Shown here: positions 53,448-61,858 of the stretch, one piece after another | Position numbering within the stretch: position 1 is the stretch's first letter | Layout of the letters: each line of letters begins with the position of its first letter | NCBI GenBank assembly: GCA_963816775.1 | Contig: CAWFLX010000022.1 | Coordinates: 223,779-287,778 of the forward strand | DNA length: 64,000 nucleotides | Direction: 5' to 3' | Source: JAFAXD01 sp963816775 | GTDB taxonomy: Bacteria; Pseudomonadota; Alphaproteobacteria; Rhizobiales; Xanthobacteraceae | Made by a program: the position numbers and the translations under genes | The notes under the pieces: generated by a model | Seen by the model: only the letters and a program-made list of their open reading frames with translations | The model's database searches: none | What the model was told of the DNA's origin: nothing

Positions 53448-54419
53448 TCACCCCTGTGGTTCGACGCGCGCCGCCCGCACGTAGCCTTCCCAGTCGTTGA
53501 TGTCCTGCACCAGCGCAGCCTGTGCTTCATCCGGCGTGGTCAGATAGGGATCGCCGCCGTACTGGTTGAGGAACTGCTTCGCCTCCTCCGTCCCCACCGC
53601 CTCGATAAACCATTTGTTGATACGGTCGATAATCGGGCGCGGCGTCGCCGTCGGCACCATGGCGGCGAACCAACCGGTGATGTGGATCGACGGAAAGCCG
53701 AGCTCCACCATGGTCGGAAGATGCGGAACGGCCTGCATGCGCTGCGCCGTGCTCACGGCAAGGTTTCGGATGCGACCTTCGCGCTCCTGGACCAGTGCGA
53801 ACACCGGATCGACCATGCCGAAATCAAGGGCGCCGCTGGCGAAATCGTTCAGGCTTTCGTTGGCGGTACGATAAGGAACGTCGACCGCCTTGATCCCGGT
53901 CGCGAGCTTGTAGAGCTCACCCATGACCTTGCCGGTGACGTTTGATTGCATGTAGCTCGCCTTATCGCCCTTCCGTTTCATGCCCTCGGTTAATTCGGCA
54001 AGCGCTCGATAGGGTGACTGCGCCGGCACCGCCACCATGAACGGTTGCCGGTTGATGGTCGCAGCCACGAATAAATCGCGCGCAGCGTCGATCGGCGGCT
54101 TCTTGAGCAACCACATATTGCCCGCGACCGTGCTCGCGGCGTGGACATAGATCGTGTAGCCGTCGGGCTTGGAGCGCGCGGTATATTCGGCCGCGATCAT
54201 GCCGGCGTTGCCGACCTTGTTTTCCACCAGGATCGGGCGGCCGGCGAGCAGGCGAACCTTCTCTGCAAAATAGCGCACCAGCACGTCCGCGCCGCTGCCG
54301 GCCGGGAACGCGCAGATGAAATGGATATCCTGGCTGGGATATTGCTGGGCAGAGGCCGTGACCCCGGTCGCGATCAATATGGTGGCGACAAATAAGAGCC
54401 GTTTGCCTGCATACTGCAT
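53448..54419 (-). CDS. Bug/TctC substrate-binding protein, array member 5 (subgroup B)
   Basis: 323 residues; signal peptide through GVTASAQ. AAEYTARSKPDGYT, NMWLLKKPP, PFMVAVPAQSPY and VPYRTANESLNDF are shared with member 8. The pocket strand reads LDFGMVDPVFAL. It also departs from other members at HITGWFAAM and in an ARVEPQG end. GGAGGG lies upstream of ATG 54419. Confidence 0.93.
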   Translation of the reverse strand: MQYAGKRLLFVATILIATGVTASAQQYPSQDIHFICAFPAGSGADVLVRYFAEKVRLLAGRPILVENKVGNAGMIAAEYTARSKPDGYTIYVHAASTVAGNMWLLKKPPIDAARDLFVAATINRQPFMVAVPAQSPYRALAELTEGMKRKGDKASYMQSNVTGKVMGELYKLATGIKAVDVPYRTANESLNDFASGALDFGMVDPVFALVQEREGRIRNLAVSTAQRMQAVPHLPTMVELGFPSIHITGWFAAMVPTATPRPIIDRINKWFIEAVGTEEAKQFLNQYGGDPYLTTPDEAQAALVQDINDWEGYVRAARVEPQG

Positions 54420-54466
54420 GTCGACCCTCCGTTGAGCCGCGTTGCGCCTGACGCCTACACCCTCGC

Positions 54467-55438
54467 TCACCCCTGCGGCTCGATGTTCGCGAGCCGCACG
54501 TAGTCGCCCCACTCCTTGATCTGCCGCAGGAACAGCGCCTGCGCGGCGTCGGGCGTGCTGATGAACGGATCCGATGCGATTCGATTCAAGAACGCTTTAG
54601 TCTCGTCGGTCGCGACGATCTGGTTGAACCAGGTATTGAGCTGATCGACGATCGGACGCGGCGTCGCCGACGGCACCATGGCGGCGAACCAGCCCATCAG
54701 ATTCATCGGATAGCCGAGCTCGGTCATGGTCGGGAAATCCGGATTGGCGGCAAGACGATCAGCCGTGCTGACGGCGAGAATGCGCAGCCTGCCTTCGCGC
54801 GCCTGCGCGGTCGCAAACACGTTGTCGAACAGCGCATAGTCGATGGTCCCGCTCTGGATGTCGTTGAGCGCGTCCGCGGCGGTGCGATAGTTGACCTCCA
54901 CCGCCTGCAGGCCGGCCTGCTGCTTGTAGATAGCCCCCATCGTCTTGCCGACCGGGTTCGACGTCGCGTAGGTGGTCTTTTCTTTTCGATCTTTGGCGTA
55001 GGCGGTGACCTCCGCGACCGACACCCAGGGCTTGCTCACATGCACGACGAACATGGTCGGCTGTTTGTTGATGGTGGCGGCGACCTGGATCGCCGTGCCG
55101 GCATCGACCGACGGGTGCTTGAACATGTGCATGTTGGCGGCAAGCGCGCTGGCGCCGTGGATATAGATGGTGTGGCCGTCCGGCTTGGCGCGCGCCACGT
55201 ATTCGGTGGCGATGTTGCCGATGGCGCCGGGCTTGTTCTCGACGATCACGGTACGATTGAGCAGCGGCCGCATTTTTTCGGCGAAGTAGCGCACGATCAC
55301 GTCGGCGCCGCTGCCGGCCGGAAACGCGCAGATGAAATGCACGTCCTGGGTTGGATATTGCTGCGCGTGAACCGCGGCGGGACATAGCCCGAACGCCAGT
55401 ACGGCCAGGGCGGCCAATCGGTTGGCGATGTGCCTCAT
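54467..55438 (-). CDS. Bug/TctC substrate-binding protein, array member 6 (subgroup C)
   Basis: 323 residues; signal peptide through CPAAVHAQ. KPDGHT, TSNPVGKTMGAIYKQQAGL and NDIQSG match members 1 and 3. The pocket strand has DN in place of DP (IDYALFDNVFATAQ), unique in the array. The frame extends upstream to 55486, but ATG 55438 directly precedes the signal peptide. Confidence 0.93.
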   Translation of the reverse strand: MRHIANRLAALAVLAFGLCPAAVHAQQYPTQDVHFICAFPAGSGADVIVRYFAEKMRPLLNRTVIVENKPGAIGNIATEYVARAKPDGHTIYIHGASALAANMHMFKHPSVDAGTAIQVAATINKQPTMFVVHVSKPWVSVAEVTAYAKDRKEKTTYATSNPVGKTMGAIYKQQAGLQAVEVNYRTAADALNDIQSGTIDYALFDNVFATAQAREGRLRILAVSTADRLAANPDFPTMTELGYPMNLMGWFAAMVPSATPRPIVDQLNTWFNQIVATDETKAFLNRIASDPFISTPDAAQALFLRQIKEWGDYVRLANIEPQG

Positions 55439-55460
55439 CGCGTTTCGCCTCCAGCCAAAA

Positions 55461-56429
55461 TCACCCTTGCGGCTTGAGCTTTGCAATCCGCACGTATTCT
55501 TCCCAATCCTGGATATCCTTGAGGAGCCGCGCCTGGCCTTCGTCGGGCGTGCTGCTCCAAGGGTCGCCGCCGTAACTTGTCAGAAACGATCGGGTTTCAT
55601 CGGTCGCCAGGATCTGGTTGAACCACCGGTTGATCTGATCGACGACCGGGCGCGGCGTAGCGGCCGGAACCATCGCGGCAAACCATCCCATCAGGTCCAT
55701 CGGGTAGCCGAGTTCAGTCATGCTCGACAGATCGGGCGCGGCCGCGAGTCGTCGCGCGGAGGCAACCGCGAGGATGCGCAGGCGTCCCTCGCGCGCCTGC
55801 GACAGCGCGAATACGGGATCGTGGCAACCGAAGTCGACGGTGCCGCTCGCCATGTCGTTGAGCGAATCCTGCGCCATCTTGTAGTTGACTTCGACGGCGG
55901 GCAATCGGGCGGTCTCCTTATAGATCGCGCACATGATGACGCCGGAATTGGCCGCGGTCGCATAGGTCGCCTTGTCGCCACGCTGGCGGGCGTGCTCGGT
56001 CAGCTCGGCCAACGTCTTCCAGGGCCGCCGGGCGTCGACCACCAGCATGAAGGCCTGCCGGTTGATTGTTGCAGCAATCTGGATCTGCGTGCGCGCGTCA
56101 ACCGGGTTGTTCTTGATGAGATGGTAGTTGGAGGCAAGCGTATTGCCCGCGTGGACGAAGATCGTGTAGCCGTCCGGCTTGGCGCGTGCCACGTATTCGG
56201 TCGCGATGTTGCCGCCGGCGCCGGCCTTGTTCTCGACCAGCACGGTATGGCCGGCGAGCGGTCGCAGCTTCTCGGCAAAATAGCGCACCAGCACGTCGGC
56301 GCCGCTGCCTGGCGGAAACGCGCTGATGAGATGAATGTCCTGGCTCGGATAGGTCTGCGCGGACGCGGGCAACGCGGCCACACTCGCCGATAAAGCCAAC
56401 GCGAGCCGGACCCAGCTTGCCGGTTTCAT
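55461..56429 (-). CDS. Bug/TctC substrate-binding protein, array member 7 (subgroup E)
   Basis: 322 residues; signal peptide through LPASAQ. First loop SAFPPGSGADVLVRYFAEK. QAFMLVVDARRPWKT, CAIYK, VEVNYKMAQD, NDMASGTVDF and LAAAPDL link it to member 4. The pocket strand is VDFGCHDPV, with a cysteine not seen in other members, and MCAIYK has Cys where others have Gly. It ends LKPQG rather than IEPQG. Confidence 0.93.
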   Translation of the reverse strand: MKPASWVRLALALSASVAALPASAQTYPSQDIHLISAFPPGSGADVLVRYFAEKLRPLAGHTVLVENKAGAGGNIATEYVARAKPDGYTIFVHAGNTLASNYHLIKNNPVDARTQIQIAATINRQAFMLVVDARRPWKTLAELTEHARQRGDKATYATAANSGVIMCAIYKETARLPAVEVNYKMAQDSLNDMASGTVDFGCHDPVFALSQAREGRLRILAVASARRLAAAPDLSSMTELGYPMDLMGWFAAMVPAATPRPVVDQINRWFNQILATDETRSFLTSYGGDPWSSTPDEGQARLLKDIQDWEEYVRIAKLKPQG

Positions 56430-56518
56430 GCACCCTCCCTCGGCGCAGCCGCAGCCCGGTCAAATCCTCGGTTTGCTTCCGGAGTTCGCTCCCACTTCAT
56501 CCGGGCGGCTAAACCGCG

Positions 56519-57508
56519 TTATCCCTGCGGCTCGATCTTTGCGGCCTTAATGTAGCTTTCCCAGTCCTTCTGGTCCTTGGCGAGTTGCGCCTGCCCCTCC
56601 TCGGGGGTCGTGATCCAGGGGTCACCGCCAAAGCTATTGAGGAACTTCCTGGTCTCGTCGGTCGCTTCGATCTCATTGAACCATTTGTTGAGCTGATCGA
56701 CGATCGGCCGCGGGGTCGCGGCCGGCACCATGGCGGCGAACCATCCGAACAACTCGACGCCCGGCACGCCGAGTTCCGTCATGGTCGGCAAATCGGGCAC
56801 CGCCTGCATGCGTTTGCCCGTGCTGACCGCCAACATCCGCCAGCGCCCAGCACTGCTCTGGCTGATGGCGCCGACCGGATCCATCATGCCGTAGTCAATG
56901 ACACCGCTGGTGAAGTCGTTGAGCGAATCGTTCGCGGTACGATAGGGCACGTCGAGCGCCTTGACCCCGGTCGCGATCTTGTAGAGCTCGCCCATCACCT
57001 TGCCGGTGGTGTTCGATTCGGCGTAGCTCGCCTTCTCGCCCTTCTGCTTCATCGCCGCCGTCAACTCGCCGAGCGTCTTGTAAGGACTGTTGGCGGCCAC
57101 CACGACCATGAACGGCTGCTGGTTGAGCGTCGCCACCACCTGCAAATCCTTGGCCGGATTGATGGGCGGATGTTTGAACAACCAGAAATTCGCCGCCGTC
57201 GACGAGCCGGCGTGGATGTGGATGGTATAGCCGTCGGGCTTGGCGCGCGCCGTGTATTCGGCGGCGATATTGCCGGCAGCGCCGACCTTGTTCTCGACGA
57301 TCACCGGCTTGCCGGCGAGAACACGCAGCTTCTCCGCGAAGTAGCGCACCAGCACGTCGGCGCCGCTGCCGGCCGGAAAGGCGCAAATGACGTGTATCTC
57401 GCGCGCCGGGTAATCCTCGGCGCGCGCGCTGGCCGACACCGCCAGGACCGCTGCCGTGAGAACGCAGGCAAGTTTGAACCCTGACGCCACTGACGCTCGC
57501 GTTTTCAT
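56519..57508 (-). CDS. Bug/TctC substrate-binding protein, array member 8 (subgroup B)
   Basis: 329 residues; signal peptide through SASARA. First loop CAFPAGSGADVLVRYFAEK; AAEYTARAKPDGYT, NFWLFKHPP and VPYRTANDSLNDF match member 5. The segment after the pocket strand is the most divergent of the array: MMDPVGAISQSSAGRWRML, where others have VFALxQxREGRLRIL. An 89-bp gap separates it from member 7. Confidence 0.93.
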   Translation of the reverse strand: MKTRASVASGFKLACVLTAAVLAVSASARAEDYPAREIHVICAFPAGSGADVLVRYFAEKLRVLAGKPVIVENKVGAAGNIAAEYTARAKPDGYTIHIHAGSSTAANFWLFKHPPINPAKDLQVVATLNQQPFMVVVAANSPYKTLGELTAAMKQKGEKASYAESNTTGKVMGELYKIATGVKALDVPYRTANDSLNDFTSGVIDYGMMDPVGAISQSSAGRWRMLAVSTGKRMQAVPDLPTMTELGVPGVELFGWFAAMVPAATPRPIVDQLNKWFNEIEATDETRKFLNSFGGDPWITTPEEGQAQLAKDQKDWESYIKAAKIEPQG

Positions 57509-57542
57509 TTCGCTTTCACCTCGGGATTCACATCACATGCGA

Positions 57543-58580
57543 TCATTGCGGCTCGATCTTGGCGATCCGCACGTAGTCGGCCCAGTTCTTCTCATCTTTG
57601 ATGAACAGGGCCTGGCCGACATCCGGCGTGCTGATGAACGGATCGCCGCCGAACTGGTTGAGAAATTTCTTGGTGTCCTCCATCTCGAGGACCTGTTTCA
57701 TGAAGCCGTTGAGCGCGTCGATCACCGGCGCTGGGGTGCCGGTCGGCACGTGCAATGCCCACCATGAGGTCAGATCCATTCCGGAGACACCTGATTCCGC
57801 CATCGTCGGTATGTCGGGGATCGCGAGCAGCCGCTGGCCGGAGCTGTGCGCGAGAATTCGCAGCCGTCCTTCGCGCTGCTGGGCGAGCGAGAACACCGGG
57901 TCGTGCATGCCGTAGTCGAGCTTGCCGTCCATCAGTTCGTTGAGCGAGCCGGCCGCGTCCTTGTAGCGAACCTCCACGGCCTTGACGCCGGTGATCGCCT
58001 TATACATCTCGCCCATGACGATGCCGGAGGGAGCGGCGGTCGCGTAGGTCGCCTTCTCGCCTTTGGCTTTCATTGCGGCGGTTACGTCGGCGACGCTCCG
58101 ATAGGGGCCCTTGGCGTCGACCACCATCATGAACGCCTGCCGATTGATGGTCGCAGCGATCTGGAATGATTTGAGGACGTCGACCGGCGGATTCTTCAAC
58201 AGATGCATGCTGGCCGCGGTCGCACTGCCGGCATTGAACAGGATCGTGTAGCCGTCGGGTTTCGACTTGGCGACATACTCGATCGAGATCGCCCCGGCCG
58301 CACCAACCTTATTCTCGACAATGATGGTACGACCGATGACCGGGCGCAGCTTCTCGGCAAAGAAACGCGTGATGACGTCGGCGCCGCTGCCGGGCGGAAA
58401 GCCGGTGACGAAGTGGATATCCTGATTGGGGTATTGCTGCGCCATTGCCGGCGGCGCGAACGCCAAGCCGACGGCTGCGAGCGCCATCGCGACCGCATAC
58501 GACGCGGAATGCGCAAACCGCGGTCGCCATGAGCGATCGCAGCCTGATGCGGACCTGAGGCGCTCGAGCTTGTGTTTCAT
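57543..58580 (-). CDS. Bug/TctC substrate-binding protein, array member 9 (subgroup A)
   Basis: 345 residues with a longer basic N-terminal region before the signal peptide core (AMALAAVGLAFAPPAMAQ); an internal ATG (MALAAVG) would give a standard-length leader. TGFPPGSGADVITRFFAEK, VEVRYKDAAG, MHDPVFSLA and GMDLTSWWA match member 2. It ends in IEPQ, one residue shorter than the others. Gap to member 8 is 34 bp. Confidence 0.92.
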   Translation of the reverse strand: MKHKLERLRSASGCDRSWRPRFAHSASYAVAMALAAVGLAFAPPAMAQQYPNQDIHFVTGFPPGSGADVITRFFAEKLRPVIGRTIIVENKVGAAGAISIEYVAKSKPDGYTILFNAGSATAASMHLLKNPPVDVLKSFQIAATINRQAFMMVVDAKGPYRSVADVTAAMKAKGEKATYATAAPSGIVMGEMYKAITGVKAVEVRYKDAAGSLNELMDGKLDYGMHDPVFSLAQQREGRLRILAHSSGQRLLAIPDIPTMAESGVSGMDLTSWWALHVPTGTPAPVIDALNGFMKQVLEMEDTKKFLNQFGGDPFISTPDVGQALFIKDEKNWADYVRIAKIEPQ

Positions 58581-58609
58581 TCAAAGTCCTTTCGTTGCCG
58601 GCGGCAATC

Positions 58610-59596
58610 TCAGCCCTGCGGTACGATCTTCGCAAGCCGTACGTACTCAGCCCAATCCTTGACGTCCTTGACGAGGCGCGCCTGTGCCTGCTCGGGTGTT
58701 TCGATCAGCGGATCACCGCCGAATTGACCCAGGAACGCTTTCGTTTCATCCGATCCGACCACTTGCACGAACCATTTGTTGATCTGATCGAGGGCCTCTT
58801 TCGGAGCACCAGCCGGAACCATGGCGGCCCACCATCCGGTAACGTCCATGGGCACGCCCTGCTCGGCCATGGTCGGCAAGTCGCCGGTGGCTTGCAGGCG
58901 CTGCCCGCTGCTGATGCCCAGGATCCGCCAGTCGCCCTTGCGCTGCATGCTCAGCGCCTGCACCGGATCGGCGGATGCAAAATCCAGCTGGCCGCTGGCG
59001 AGGTCGTTGACCATGTCGGCGCCGGTCTTGTAGTCGACCTGGACGGCTTTAACGCCGGTCGTGTTGCGGTAGATTTCCGCCAGAATGGTCGAACTCGGGT
59101 TGGACGTTCCGTAGGTCGCCTTGTCGCCCTTCTCCTTCATGGCGGCGGTCAATTCGGCGAGCGTCTTGTACGGTTTGCTCTGGTGGACGACGATCATGTA
59201 GGGCTGGCGGTTGATCGTCCCGGCCACTTGAATCTGCCTTGGTACGTCGACCGACGGCGCCTTGAGCAGGCTCATGCTGGCGGCCGCGCCGCTACCTGCG
59301 TGCACAAACACCGTGTAACCGTCTGGCTTGGCGCGCGCCACGTACTCCAGCGCGATGTAGCCGCCGGCGCCGACCTTGTTTTCGACGATGATGCTCTTCC
59401 CGGTGAGCGGTCGAACCTTCTCGGCGAAATAGCGCACCAACACGTCGGCGCCGCTGCCCGGCGGGAACGCGCAGATAAAGTGGATGTCCTGGTTCGGATA
59501 TTGCTGGGCCCACGCCGTCAGTGGCGCCATCCCGAGGGTCGCAACCAGCGTCGCTGCCGGCGCGATGGAACGTAACCATGTCGATGAACGCTGCAT
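58610..59596 (-). CDS. Bug/TctC substrate-binding protein, array member 10 (subgroup D)
   Basis: 328 residues; signal peptide through LTAWAQ. CAFPPGSGADVLVRYFAEK, PLTGKSIIVENK and GWWAAMVPAGAPKEALDQINKW-type C-lobe place it with members 11 and 12. The pocket strand is LDFASADPVQALSMQRKGDW; the RKGD variant recurs in member 12. Ends IVPQG. GGGAGGAAAG precedes ATG 59596. Confidence 0.93.
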   Translation of the reverse strand: MQRSSTWLRSIAPAATLVATLGMAPLTAWAQQYPNQDIHFICAFPPGSGADVLVRYFAEKVRPLTGKSIIVENKVGAGGYIALEYVARAKPDGYTVFVHAGSGAAASMSLLKAPSVDVPRQIQVAGTINRQPYMIVVHQSKPYKTLAELTAAMKEKGDKATYGTSNPSSTILAEIYRNTTGVKAVQVDYKTGADMVNDLASGQLDFASADPVQALSMQRKGDWRILGISSGQRLQATGDLPTMAEQGVPMDVTGWWAAMVPAGAPKEALDQINKWFVQVVGSDETKAFLGQFGGDPLIETPEQAQARLVKDVKDWAEYVRLAKIVPQG

Positions 59597-59623
59597 GTTA
59601 CTTTCCTCCCGTTGAACGAAACA

Positions 59624-59651
59624 GGCGCGGCGTCGTTATCGTCGCCGCGCC
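59624..59651. promoter_or_regulatory. Hairpin in the gap between array members 11 and 10
   Basis: GGCGCGGCG (59624-59632) and CGCCGCGCC (59643-59651) form a 9-bp GC stem with a 10-nt loop in the 128-bp gap. On the transcribed strand it is followed by TGTTTCGTT, not a true T-run. It could act as a partial terminator or an RNA-stability element grading expression along the operon. Confidence 0.5.
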
Positions 59652-59724
59652 ATGTTGACACGTCCGGGCGCGAGCGCGACGCCCGCCAGGCGTCACCAAG
59701 CGCGCCCGATCGTCGCAGCAGAAA

Positions 59725-60708
59725 TCAGCCTTGCGGCTCGATCTTCGCGACTTCGATGTATCGCTTCCACTTCTCTACATCACTTAGCATCCGCGCCTGC
59801 CCCTGCTCCGGCGTCTCGATCAGGGGATCGCCGCCGAACTTGTTGAGAAACGCCTTGGTTTCCGGAGAACCGACGGCCGTGACGAACCATTTGTTGATCT
59901 GCTCGACGACGTCCTTCGGGGTTCCTTGCGGGACCATCGCGGCCCACCAGCCGGTGAGGTCCATCGGGACGCCCTGCTCCGTCATGGTTGGCAGATCGGG
60001 CGTTGCCTCGAGGCGTTGACCGGTACTCACTCCGAGGATGCGCAGGCGCCCCTCACGTTGCTGCGCCAGCGAATAGACCGGATCGTGCATGCCGTAGTCG
60101 ATGGCGCCGCTGAGCTGATCGTTGAGCGAATCGACGGCGTTCTTGTAGTTCACCTCGACTGCCTTCACGCCGGTCGCGACCTTGTAAAGCTCGCCCATTA
60201 CCGTACCGGTGGGCGCCGCCGACGCGTACGTCGCCTTGTCGCCCTTCTTCTTCATCGCTTCGGTCAATTCGGCCGTCGTCTTGTAGGGCGACTTGGCGTC
60301 GACCACCAGCATGAACGGCTGCCGGTTGATGGTGCCGGCGATCTGGATCGCCTTGCCGGCGTCCGCGAACGGCGGCCTTTTATAAAGCCACATCGCGGCC
60401 GCGATCGCACTGCCCGCATGGACAAAGACCGTGTATCCGTCCGGCTTTTGCTTGGCCACATATTCCATCGCAATGTTGCCGCCGGCACCCGACTTGTTCT
60501 CGACGATGATGCTCTTGCCGGTGAGCGGGCGCACCTGTTCGGCAAAATAGCGCACCAGCACGTCGGCGCCGCTTCCGGGCGGGAACGCGCAGATGAAGTG
60601 GATATCCTGATTGGGATATTGCTGCGCCTGCGCGGACAGCGGCAGTGCGGCAGCCAGCAGCATCGCCGGCATCGCCGCACAGGCAACGCGTTTCACACCG
60701 TTGATCAT
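59725..60708 (-). CDS. Bug/TctC substrate-binding protein, array member 11 (subgroup D)
   Basis: 327 residues; signal peptide through LSAQAQ. CAFPPGSGADVLVRYFAEQ, PLTGKSIIVENKSGAGGNIA; NAVDSLNDQLSGAIDYG is shared with member 12. The pocket strand IDYGMHDPVYSLAQQREG resembles subgroup A, so it is intermediate between D and A. Ends AKIEPQG. Confidence 0.93.
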   Translation of the reverse strand: MINGVKRVACAAMPAMLLAAALPLSAQAQQYPNQDIHFICAFPPGSGADVLVRYFAEQVRPLTGKSIIVENKSGAGGNIAMEYVAKQKPDGYTVFVHAGSAIAAAMWLYKRPPFADAGKAIQIAGTINRQPFMLVVDAKSPYKTTAELTEAMKKKGDKATYASAAPTGTVMGELYKVATGVKAVEVNYKNAVDSLNDQLSGAIDYGMHDPVYSLAQQREGRLRILGVSTGQRLEATPDLPTMTEQGVPMDLTGWWAAMVPQGTPKDVVEQINKWFVTAVGSPETKAFLNKFGGDPLIETPEQGQARMLSDVEKWKRYIEVAKIEPQG

Positions 60709-60778
60709 CTCGATTTTCGCTCCGTTGAAGTTGCTACGTGCGGCACCATTGCCACCGGGCCGCCAGCATCCGCCTGCT

Positions 60779-61759
60779 TTACCCGGCAGGCACGATTCTG
60801 GCGATCCTCACGAATTCGGCCCAGTTGTTGATCTCTTTCAGGAACAACTCCTGTGCCTTGTCGGGCGGCATCGTCAGCTGATCGCCGCCGAAGCTCGCCA
60901 GAAACTTGCCGGTCTCCTCCGACCCGACCACCTGATCGAACCATTTGTTGATCTGATCGGTCGCCGCCTTGGGCGTCCCCTGCGGCACCATCGCGGCCCA
61001 CCATCCCATCATGTTGAGATCGGAGACCCCGAGTTCCTTCAAGGTCGGCAAGTCGGGGTTGGCCTTGAGCCGCTCGGCGGTGCTCACCGCCAGGATGCGC
61101 AGGTCGCCCTTGCGCTGTTCGGCGAGCGCATAGACCGGGTCGTGAACCGCGTAGTCGATCGCGCCGCTGAGCTGATCGTTGAGCGAATCGATCGCGTTCT
61201 TGTACGGAACTTCGACCGCCTGCACGCCGGTGCCGAGCTTGTAGACTTCCCCGACGACCGTTCCGAACGGCGCCGCCGTCGCATAGCTTGCCTTGTTGCC
61301 CTTGGGCTTCATGGCCGCCGTGAGGTCGGCGAGGGTGCGGTGCGGTGACTTGGCGTCGACCAGCACCATGAACGGCTGGCGATTGATCGTCGCGACGACC
61401 TGAATCGTCTTCGCCACGTCGACCGGCGGGCTCTTGAACAGGCTCATGCTTGCGGCCGTGCCGCTCGCACCATGCACGAATACGGTGTAGCCGTCGGGCT
61501 TCGCCCGCGACACGTATTCGATGGCGATATTGCCGCCGGCCCCAGAACGGTTTTCGACAATGACGTTGCGACCGGTGAGTGGCCGCACCTTGTCGGCGAA
61601 ATACCGCACCAGAACGTCGGCGCCGCTCCCGGGCGGGAACGCGCAGATGAAGCGAATGTCTTGCGCCGGATATTGCTGGGCTTGCGCGAGCGTAGCAGGA
61701 CCAAACCCCGCAGCGAGCAGCAGCATCGTGCTGCCAAATGCCCATTTGCGCGTCCGCAT
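60779..61759 (-). CDS. Bug/TctC substrate-binding protein, array member 12 (first receptor, subgroup D)
   Basis: 326 residues; signal peptide through TLAQAQ. CAFPPGSGADVLVRYFADK, PLTGRNVIVENRSGAGGNIA, NAIDSLNDQLSGAIDYAVHDPV. It is the receptor gene nearest to tctA (99 bp away) and may be the original partner of the permease. The C-terminus is VPAG, the only member lacking the PQ ending. GGGAGGAG precedes ATG 61759. Confidence 0.93.
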   Translation of the reverse strand: MRTRKWAFGSTMLLLAAGFGPATLAQAQQYPAQDIRFICAFPPGSGADVLVRYFADKVRPLTGRNVIVENRSGAGGNIAIEYVSRAKPDGYTVFVHGASGTAASMSLFKSPPVDVAKTIQVVATINRQPFMVLVDAKSPHRTLADLTAAMKPKGNKASYATAAPFGTVVGEVYKLGTGVQAVEVPYKNAIDSLNDQLSGAIDYAVHDPVYALAEQRKGDLRILAVSTAERLKANPDLPTLKELGVSDLNMMGWWAAMVPQGTPKAATDQINKWFDQVVGSEETGKFLASFGGDQLTMPPDKAQELFLKEINNWAEFVRIARIVPAG

Positions 61760-61858
61760 GTGTTTCTCCTCCCGTTATGAACGCGTGCTTCGGATCCGCG
61801 CAGCGCGCGGAACCCCGTGATCACACCGCCCGACAAACTGGCGATATTGAAAATCGCT

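Noticed and set aside
49333..61759. Tandem array interpreted as pseudogene decay or assembly duplication
   Set aside because: All twelve frames are complete with distinct signal peptides and well-diverged sequences, so they are neither collapsed copies nor degraded relics.
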